From assembly GCF_000284295.1 (NCBI RefSeq), contig NC_017093.1, forward strand, positions 2,108,001 through 2,172,000: a DNA stretch of 64,000 bases, written 5' to 3'. This document shows positions 58,945 to 64,000 of this stretch, piece after piece (position 1 is the first letter of the stretch; each line of letters begins with the position of its first letter). Made by a program: the position numbers and the translations under genes. The DNA is from Actinoplanes missouriensis 431 (GTDB lineage Bacteria; Actinomycetota; Actinomycetes; Mycobacteriales; Micromonosporaceae). The notes beneath the pieces are model-generated. The model did not search any database, had not been told where the DNA came from, and was given only the letters and a program-made list of their open reading frames with translations.

Positions 58945-59681
58945 CCTTCCGCAGAAACGAGGGCAGTGGACCGCCGATCGTGCTCATCGCGCAGATGGGT
59001 TGCGGCGCCGACATCTGGAAACCCCTGCTGCCGCACCTCGCCGGTCTTGAAGTCGTCACCTACGACCGGCCCGGCACCGGTGACACACCGCCGCGGCCGG
59101 CACCGAACCCGGCACTGCCGCACAGCGTGTTCGCCGCCGAACTCGCCCAGCTCCTCGACGACCAGCACGTGGCCGGTGCGGTCGTGCTGGTCGGGCACTC
59201 GTTCGGGGCACTCATTGCCCGCGCGTTCGTCGCCGCCCACCCGGACCGGGCGGCAGGGCTGGTCATCGTCGACGGCAGCATCCCGCAGTTCCACCTACAC
59301 CCCAGCGCCGACCCGAAACTCGACGGGGACGGCTCGGACGCCACCGAAATCGACGTGGTCACCGGCCAGGTTGAAATCCTGTCCGCACCAACCCCCGACG
59401 TGCCCGCGCTGGTTCTGACTCGCACCCACGGCCGGTGGGACGGCGAAAACCCGCCACCCCACCCCGCCGTCGAAGACCTGTGGCAGGTCAGCCAGCGCCT
59501 GCTCGCCCGCGACCTACGCTGCCCGCTGCTGGTCGCCGACAACTCCGGACACCAGATGCAACATGAAGCGCCCGAGCTCGTCGCCTACGCCATCCGGGCC
59601 GTCCACACCGCGGTACGGTCCGGAGGACCCGTGCGCGTCGACCCAGCGGCGGTAGCGGACGCCGGAGGTCAGCTCGACTAG
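58941..59681 (+). CDS. Alpha/beta hydrolase
   Basis: 246 residues. Seen: oxyanion segment IAQMGCGADIWKPLLPHL, nucleophile elbow LVGHSFGALIAR (Ser about 95), a plausible acid after VLTRTHGRWD, and His in SGHQMQHEAPELV. Substrate unknown. Translationally coupled to the XRE-DUF5753 gene, so the two likely form one regulatory unit. Confidence 0.82.
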   Translation: MTFRRNEGSGPPIVLIAQMGCGADIWKPLLPHLAGLEVVTYDRPGTGDTPPRPAPNPALPHSVFAAELAQLLDDQHVAGAVVLVGHSFGALIARAFVAAHPDRAAGLVIVDGSIPQFHLHPSADPKLDGDGSDATEIDVVTGQVEILSAPTPDVPALVLTRTHGRWDGENPPPHPAVEDLWQVSQRLLARDLRCPLLVADNSGHQMQHEAPELVAYAIRAVHTAVRSGGPVRVDPAAVADAGGQLD

Positions 59682-59723
59682 CGGCGGCCCGCACCCCACG
59701 CGGTGCGGCACGATCGGCTCCGG

Positions 59724-60122
59724 TCAGTCCTCGATCAGCAGCGTTTTCTGGCCGTTCTTCACGCTCGCATACCAATGCGGTTTGGACGTCATCACGTCAA
59801 CGTCCATGTGCAGCGCCATCAGCGCCGCTGACGCCCGATCATGGGCGCCGGTCATCTGCTGCAACGCCACCAGCGAATCCCAGTCCTCCCCGTCGTCAAC
59901 GATCAGGAACGTCGCCGGATGCTTCAGCAGCAGATCCAGGCGCTCCCGGTCGACCATCCCGGTCTGGTCGCCAGCCTGCACCAGGCACCACAGCGGGATC
60001 AGGACCGCGCCGCCCTCGTCGTCGATCTCGGCGAGGGTCTCACCCACCGCGAGGGAACCGCGCACCCACGACGTGACCGCGGTGGTGTCGAACACCAGGC
60101 AGACGTCACGCGGCTGGGTCAT
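59724..60122 (-). CDS. PIN-domain protein (candidate toxin)
   Basis: 132 residues. VCLVFDTTAVTSWVRGS supplies the first Asp, HDRASAALMAL the middle acidic-helix region, and DVMTSKPHWYASV the last conserved block, as in PIN ribonucleases. Some acidic positions are weaker than in classic VapC, so it may be a PIN-like variant. Overlaps the small gene upstream by 4 bp, the usual antitoxin-toxin layout. Confidence 0.65.
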   Translation of the reverse strand: MTQPRDVCLVFDTTAVTSWVRGSLAVGETLAEIDDEGGAVLIPLWCLVQAGDQTGMVDRERLDLLLKHPATFLIVDDGEDWDSLVALQQMTGAHDRASAALMALHMDVDVMTSKPHWYASVKNGQKTLLIED

Positions 60123-60298
60123 GCGGTCCGGGTGCGCAGGCTCGCCAGGAACGCGGCATTGCCGTCAGGGTCGCGATGGGCGGCCGCAGACTCGAGCCGT
60201 CGGCGCCGGGCGCGGGCTTTGCCCTCGTCGGTGACGGTCATGCCCATCCGCTCGAAAACCTCGTCCGAGCTGAGCTTCGAACTGGTGTCCTGTTCCAT
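60119..60298 (-). CDS. Candidate antitoxin of the PIN protein
   Basis: 59 residues: EQDTSSKLSSDEVFERMGMTVTDEGKARARRRRLESAAAHRDPDGNAAFLASLRTRTA. A small charged protein preceding and overlapping the PIN gene. No DNA-binding fold is obvious. Confidence 0.5.
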   Translation of the reverse strand: MEQDTSSKLSSDEVFERMGMTVTDEGKARARRRRLESAAAHRDPDGNAAFLASLRTRTA

Positions 60299-60346
60299 GG
60301 TCCCAGGGTAGACCGCATCCCTTGCCAAGCGGTATCGGCTGCCTGC

Positions 60347-60664
60347 CTACAACACCCCGAAGTGCAAGAACACGACGCAGTGCTCGTCCTCCCGCACCTC
60401 GTAGTAGGCGACGACAGGGCGCCCGTCGACGTGCACAGGCAGCCGATACAGGTCGAAGACCCTGGCGCGGACCCCGAACCAGTCTTCGAACGGACCCTCC
60501 TCGTTGAGGAACGGGTCGGTGTCGGCGTACGGGGCGTCCTGGCGGCTGTAGTGCCAGCGCTCGACTTCCGCAATTACCTCCGGGGGAGGCAGTGTGCAGT
60601 TCCTCCAGTCGCGCACCGCCTCCGGGAAGTTGTCCAGCCGCCATTTGTCGGGCCAGTCGGGCAT
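60347..60664 (-). CDS. Small protein beside the Panacea gene, possible RelE/ParE-like toxin
   Basis: 105 residues, ribosome site GGAG 6 nt upstream. The C-terminal half FEDWFGVRARVFDLYRLPVHVDGRPVVAYYEVREDEHCVVFLHFGVL has the strand order and ending of RelE/ParE toxins, but the N-terminal half (MPDWPDKWRLDNFPEAVRDWRN...) is unusual. It follows the Panacea gene by 20 bp. A toxin role is inference. Confidence 0.5.
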   Translation of the reverse strand: MPDWPDKWRLDNFPEAVRDWRNCTLPPPEVIAEVERWHYSRQDAPYADTDPFLNEEGPFEDWFGVRARVFDLYRLPVHVDGRPVVAYYEVREDEHCVVFLHFGVL

Positions 60665-60684
60665 GCGTGCTCCTTCGGGCGGGA

Positions 60685-61332
60685 TCAGCCCCCGGTGTGC
60701 GCCTTCCGCCGGGCGGCGAAGTCCTCTGCTTCGCCCGCGGTGGGTGAGCTCTGGCGTTCGGCGGGGCGCCGGAACCAGTCGGTCAACCACGTCCACTCGA
60801 TGCGGGGGTCATCGTCGTGGCGGCTAGCCAGCTGCCAGGCGCTGGAGATCTGCACCAGGGACAGCAGGTCGGCGTCGCTCATGTCGGCGTACCGGTGCAG
60901 GGTGTAGCCGATGAACCCGAGTTGCCGGTTATTCAGCGGCGCCTCGTCGGTGTCGACATCGACGTGCACCCCGGTCGGGGTGGCGAAGATCGGCTCGGCG
61001 AACAGTGGGGCGCCTGTGCCGGCAAGGTAGTGGCCTTGGCAGAAGAACAGCAGCAGCTGTTTGCGGGCTTCGGTCTGGTCAGGGCGTCGTGCGTCTATGG
61101 CTTTGATGACGGAGTTGGCGCTCGAAGTCATCGGTGCACGGTACTGCTCACGGTGAGATCGAATCGTTCCGCTTTGCAGGCCACCCACCCATTGGTCGTC
61201 TGGCTGATTGGGGGGTCGGTTGATCGTTGAGGTGGTCATCTGCGTGCCCCCGTTCGCGCCGCCGTCAACACGAAAGGTATCGATGTGATTACTCAGGGTG
61301 TGTCGGATCGAGGACTCGTGAGGGTGGGGCAT
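60685..61332 (-). CDS. Panacea (SocA/DUF4065)-domain protein, candidate antitoxin
   Basis: 215 residues from ATG 61332, which follows GGAGG. The domain is the part from about residue 68: SSANSVIKAIDARRPDQTEARKQLLLFFCQGHYLAGTGAPLFAEPIFATPTGVHVDVD, with the recurring Panacea order (helix, LLxFxQGxYLAxTGxPLF, then EPI). The first ~67 residues look disordered and less G/C-biased, so ATG 61131 is an alternative start (148 aa). Panacea domains are known as broadly toxin-neutralising antitoxins. Confidence 0.7.
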   Translation of the reverse strand: MPHPHESSIRHTLSNHIDTFRVDGGANGGTQMTTSTINRPPNQPDDQWVGGLQSGTIRSHREQYRAPMTSSANSVIKAIDARRPDQTEARKQLLLFFCQGHYLAGTGAPLFAEPIFATPTGVHVDVDTDEAPLNNRQLGFIGYTLHRYADMSDADLLSLVQISSAWQLASRHDDDPRIEWTWLTDWFRRPAERQSSPTAGEAEDFAARRKAHTGG

Positions 61333-61373
61333 GTTTCCTCCATCTGCAAATAGCGGGGTTGTGATCAGACGGT

Positions 61374-61712
61374 CTAATTGGCCTCGGTGCGGGTTCCGGC
61401 GCGTTGGGTGTTGAGCCACTTCTGATGTTCGAGTTCGGTTGCCAACTCTTCCGCCGTCGGGTCCGACTGCTTGGGGCCAAGAACGCGCCATAGGTTGGTC
61501 GACGCGCTGACCTCCTCGACCTCGCCGCCGTAGTCGGCCGGCGTGACGGCCGCAATCACGCGAACGTTGCCGCGTTCATCGCGCTGGATCAGCCAGCCGG
61601 CAACCGGGTTGGCAGTCCAGGCTGGTTCGTTCGTCTGCTGGTCCTCGAAGACGTAGACCGCGCGCCATCCGTGGGGTGCGGGCTTGAAGTCGATCGTGGT
61701 CCAGTCGGTCAT
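61374..61712 (-). CDS. Hypothetical 112-aa protein, first gene below array 2
   Basis: TDWTTIDFKPAPHGWRAVYVFEDQQTNEPAWTANPVAGWLIQRDERGNVRVIAAVTPADYGGEVEEVSA, a beta-rich fold, then a helix. Its leader (61728-61761) resembles that of the GIY-YIG gene below array 1, so it is the module-2 counterpart in position, not in sequence. Confidence 0.6.
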   Translation of the reverse strand: MTDWTTIDFKPAPHGWRAVYVFEDQQTNEPAWTANPVAGWLIQRDERGNVRVIAAVTPADYGGEVEEVSASTNLWRVLGPKQSDPTAEELATELEHQKWLNTQRAGTRTEAN

Positions 61713-61762
61713 GTCGTACTCCGTTCATCCAAGGTCAAAGGCGCGTCGAGGGGATGCCAGTG

Positions 61763-61935
61763 AGGGGTCTCGCGTGTGCCCCGCTAAGGGGTCTCAGGGG
61801 TCTCGCGTTGAGACCCCTACCGCAACCTGGGGCCCTATACGTAACGATGAATTTGTTGTTTACCTGGGGAAACGCAAACGCGATCTTGAGGTTTTTTGGC
61901 TGAGGGGTCTCAAACCGAGACCCCTAGACCCCTTA
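61763..61935. repeat. Iteron-like array 2 (AGGGGTCTC), candidate replication origin or operator
   Basis: Six exact 9-bp copies: forward at 61763, 61787, 61796 and 61903; reverse (GAGACCCCT) at 61810 and 61917; plus a degenerate one at about 61927-61935. Copies at 61787 and 61796 are immediately adjacent. Between 61838 and 61900 lies a T/A-rich stretch (AATTTGTTGTTTACC, GGTTTTTTGG), as in unwinding regions of plasmid origins. It stands downstream of the DUF3987-like gene. Confidence 0.75.
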
Positions 61936-63339
61936 ACGTGAAAAGTATTTGTGTCCGCTCTGGCCGCGGTACGCGATGCCTTCGACGCGGATCTCACCGG
62001 CGACCTCCAGTACGTCAACCGCCTGATCCATAAGAGAGCCGAGCGCCCCGAGCTTGCCCCGCAGCTTCGCACCCGAGACACCCTCGTTGCCCGCAACGCG
62101 GATGTAGCGCCGCACCCGGTCGACAGCCCGCCTCAGCCGCTCAGCCTCAACCCGCTCTTCGACGACCAGCGTGCGTTGCGCTTCGGCTTCACCGGTACGC
62201 CGGTTTTGGTCGCGGCCAACCTCCTGCAGCGCCCGTTGACAACGGCCCCGCTGATCATCGGACTCGGCCATGACCGCGCCCGACAATTCCCAGTCCTCGT
62301 CGAGGATGCTGGTTCGCCCGTCGAGGATTGCCAGGGCTGCCGCGACCTTCTCGCGAGTGAGCAACGCGTGCCCGTCCAAGGCGTCGCCGTCACCGCGTCG
62401 GCGGGCCTTGCGGGCGGCGATGATGGTTTCGCGGGCGGCTTCGCAGATCGGCATGACCTTACGCTCGTTGCGCCCGTGCCCGGTGAACGGCAGCTCGGTC
62501 CAGTTCGGCGCCTGCCACACAACTGGGGTGGGCTCCTCCACATCGTCGTCCGGGGCGTCCGGGTCGTCGCAGGACAGCCACACGAACCGCTGCGGCGTGC
62601 CGCCGTCGATCTCGTCGTCGTTGAGTAGCACCCCAGACCGCTTTGGCTGAATGCCCGCCAGCAGGCACAGCCGGTACGAATGCTCCGGCACCATGAGCCG
62701 TTTCGTCTCGTCCACGTAGAAGAACCCGAGTTGCTCACCCATGGCGGCCTGCCGCAGCTGCGGCATGATGGTGGAGGATTGGCGGCCCTTGAGCGAGGCA
62801 AGGGTGTCGATCTCCTGAATGGTGACGATGGCGTTGGCGTTCACCATCTCGATCTCGCCTTTGACGTTGCGCATGAACATGTGGGCAATGCCCTCGCCGG
62901 AACCCAGCGGGTACACCGGGGCAACCCGCTGGTCGAGGTCCACGGCTTGCTTGGCGACTTTCTCCGAGGCGCCCTTGGCTGCTCCTGCCGCGCCGACGAG
63001 GCCGATGAACAGGTTCAGCGATGCTTCGGTGCCGACGATTGCTGGGAGTTGGATTCGAGGCGGGGTCGCAGCGACTACGTGTGCAAGAACGGCGCCCAAG
63101 GTGGCCCACGGTGCGACGAGTCGAGCGCGGGCGAACTGCTGGATATGGGTGAGGATCGGCCTGCTCTTCCAGAAGTGCTCGCGCACGTTGTCGATCCGGT
63201 CCGCCTCGGCGGCCGTGAGAACGCCGCGCATCACAGGAGCGGTGCGCTCGGGGGTGACCGGCACCGGTTCGTCGGCCGGAGGTGCGCTTTCGTTGAGAAG
63301 CTCGTTGTCCCAGTGGACTGCGGTGGGGTCGTAGGTCAC
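61933..63339 (-). CDS. DUF3987-like replication-associated protein
   Basis: 468 residues. N-terminal acidic/Pro region (~1-45), then FWKSRPILTHIQQFARARLVAPWATLGAVLAHVVAATPPRIQLPAIVGTEASLNLFIGLVGAAGAAKGASEKVA, where the P-loop position reads GAAGAAKGA (degenerate: no GK(S/T)). Later IVTIQEIDTLASLKGRQSSTIMPQLRQAAMG and a C-terminal winged-helix-like tail. This matches helicase or primase accessory proteins of phages and plasmids. GTG 63339 overlaps the small upstream gene (GTGA); followed by array 2. Confidence 0.72.
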   Translation of the reverse strand: MTYDPTAVHWDNELLNESAPPADEPVPVTPERTAPVMRGVLTAAEADRIDNVREHFWKSRPILTHIQQFARARLVAPWATLGAVLAHVVAATPPRIQLPAIVGTEASLNLFIGLVGAAGAAKGASEKVAKQAVDLDQRVAPVYPLGSGEGIAHMFMRNVKGEIEMVNANAIVTIQEIDTLASLKGRQSSTIMPQLRQAAMGEQLGFFYVDETKRLMVPEHSYRLCLLAGIQPKRSGVLLNDDEIDGGTPQRFVWLSCDDPDAPDDDVEEPTPVVWQAPNWTELPFTGHGRNERKVMPICEAARETIIAARKARRRGDGDALDGHALLTREKVAAALAILDGRTSILDEDWELSGAVMAESDDQRGRCQRALQEVGRDQNRRTGEAEAQRTLVVEERVEAERLRRAVDRVRRYIRVAGNEGVSGAKLRGKLGALGSLMDQAVDVLEVAGEIRVEGIAYRGQSGHKYFSR

Positions 63340-63692
63340 GCGGCCACCTGCGCAGGTGGGGTGTCGCGACCCCGGAAGTCGCCGGGCCGTGGAAGTCGTG
63401 CAGCGGCATCAGCCTCCGCACGCTCGGCGGCTTGGTCGTACCAGCGGCCCAGCGTGAACACCTTCGGCGGAGGCCAGGTTGCGTTCTCTTCGTCCACGCG
63501 CGCCCGATAGCCGGCGTGGAAGCCGCCGGCCTCTGTGATGCCGAGTTCGTACCCCGACTGGAAGGCGGCGTGGATCAGCCACGCGGCTTGCGCGCGATCG
63601 AAGCTGTCCTGGGTCCGAAGCGCCTGGGCGACGCGGTCGGCGTCGGGTTCTGGCGGAGACTCCCGCTGCGGGGTGCCATCAGTTACCGTCAT
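63336..63692 (-). CDS. Replication-module small protein, paralogue of the gene at 36153-36464
   Basis: 118 residues: ADRVAQALRTQDSFDRAQAAWLIHAAFQSGYELGITEAGGFHAGYRARVDEENATWPPPKVFTLGRWYDQAAERAEADAAARLPRPGDFRGRD. The TQD(S/T)FDRAQ...EENA...P...F.LGRW(F/Y)DQA.ERA.AD..AR.PRPGDFRG pattern is shared with 36153. Strong ribosome site (AGGAG). Overlap with the DUF3987-like gene at the same GGCCGCG(TGA) junction as in module 1. Confidence 0.75.
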   Translation of the reverse strand: MTVTDGTPQRESPPEPDADRVAQALRTQDSFDRAQAAWLIHAAFQSGYELGITEAGGFHAGYRARVDEENATWPPPKVFTLGRWYDQAAERAEADAAARLPRPGDFRGRDTPPAQVAA

Positions 63693-63725
63693 GGAGACTC
63701 CTGCGTACGAGTTAGTGCGCGTCGA

Positions 63726-63755
63726 GGGCCGTGGTGATTGAGCACCGCGGCCCTT
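63726..63755. terminator. Imperfect hairpin after the HTH gene
   Basis: AGGGCCGTGGTG and CACCGCGGCCCT pair over 12 positions with one G-T pair and a 6-nt loop. It follows the XRE-like gene ending at 63757 on the minus strand. Confidence 0.7.
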
Positions 63756-63756
63756 G

Positions 63757-64000
63757 TCATTTCTGGGGTTCGGCTGGCGCAGGGGCAGGCCAGGTGATCG
63801 AAAACCCCATTGCGCGGGCTTCGTCGGCCCACTGCAGAAGCCGGAGCAGGTAGGGCCGCATGTTGCGGGGGCCGGGCCGATTGTTCTCCCAGTTGCTCAT
63901 CGAGCCGTCCGTGACGCCGAACTCGGCGGCGGCTTGTTCTTGAGTGAGTCCCTGGCTGCGGCGTAGCAGCTTGCGGATCGCAGGCGGCGGAAGAAGTTCG
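63757..64000 (-). CDS. XRE-type HTH protein, N-terminus off the window
   Basis: 81 residues to the right edge: ELLPPPAIRKLLRRSQGLTQEQAAAEFGVTDGSMSNWENNRPGPRNMRPYLLRLLQWADEARAMGF, a clear XRE helix-turn-helix, with a Pro-rich end. Upstream and therefore likely regulatory for module 2. Confidence 0.72.
   Translation of the reverse strand, partial: ELLPPPAIRKLLRRSQGLTQEQAAAEFGVTDGSMSNWENNRPGPRNMRPYLLRLLQWADEARAMGFSITWPAPAPAEPQK

Larger units (their letters stand above)
25700..64000. mobile_element. Integrated element (one or two), right end outside the window
   Basis: From the integrase rightward, gene style changes abruptly to tiny, overlapping, mostly unrecognised genes, with two replication-like modules and several toxin-antitoxin or regulatory cargo pairs. 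The left boundary is between about 25,540 and 25,767; no attachment core can be named because the other end is not visible. There are no capsid, terminase, FtsK/TraB or relaxase genes here, so phage, AICE or integrated plasmid all remain open. Confidence 0.75.

Noticed and set aside
25700..64000. Typical AICE or complete prophage
   Set aside because: No FtsK/TraB, relaxase, terminase, portal or capsid gene is present in the window, so neither label can be supported.
25700..64000. CRISPR array or insertion sequences
   Set aside because: No regularly spaced direct repeats of CRISPR size and no transposase or IS-type terminal repeats were seen.

Overview
The window is high-GC actinomycete DNA with strongly G/C-biased third codon positions, Shine-Dalgarno-led genes and KstR, KstR2 and LexA-type operators. 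It looks like a Micromonosporaceae chromosome such as Actinoplanes; that placement is an inference from gene content and style, not from a marker gene. It falls into two unrelated parts.

Part 1 (1 to about 24,960) is chromosomal and is built around steroid catabolism. It holds fadD3 (cut by the left edge), fadE30 and ipdF (degradation of the C/D-ring remnant HIP), fadA5 divergent from cyp125, an operon encoding a double-OB DUF35 protein, two thiolase-like lipid-transfer proteins (Ltp4 and Ltp3) and a Tat-type cholesterol oxidase, then an acyl-CoA synthetase, echA19 divergent from fadD19, and a nitronate-monooxygenase-like flavoprotein. Pairings such as fadA5/cyp125, echA19/fadD19 and DUF35-ltp4-ltp3 match the Mycobacterium tuberculosis cholesterol locus. 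Operators matching the published KstR (TnnAACnnGTTnnA) and KstR2 (AnCAAGnnCTTGnT) consensuses sit in the expected promoters, and one precedes a DUF3068 membrane protein. Between these blocks lie a WYL regulator with a RidA gene, a BTAD/SARP-type regulator, a secreted subtilisin and a secreted pectate-lyase-like protein.

Part 2 (about 25,700 to the right edge) is an integrated mobile element, or two accreted ones. It opens with a tyrosine integrase and a GntR regulator, followed by dozens of very small genes in dense operons. Most overlap by ATGA, GTGA or TGATG, and at least a dozen encode products under 60 residues. Four divergent switch points (about 33.45, 36.85, 43.8 and 50.05 kb) each pair repeated operator motifs with a small putative DNA-binding protein. 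There are no phage structural genes, no FtsK/TraB transfer gene and no second integrase in the window, so the element type is undetermined.

The main discovery is a pair of paralogous replication-like modules, at 34.6-36.5 kb and 61.7-63.7 kb. Each has a homologous small protein overlapping, through the same junction sequence, a larger replication-type protein (an AAA/RecA-like ATPase in one, a DUF3987-like protein in the other). Each is followed by an iteron-like array in front of the next operon, but the repeats differ: CGTAACTT in module 1, AGGGGTCTC in module 2. The element also carries an orphan ImuA'-like gene behind a LexA box, a HTH-plus-PP2C pair, an XRE-DUF5753/hydrolase pair, a PIN toxin-antitoxin candidate and a Panacea-domain protein beside a possible RelE-like toxin.
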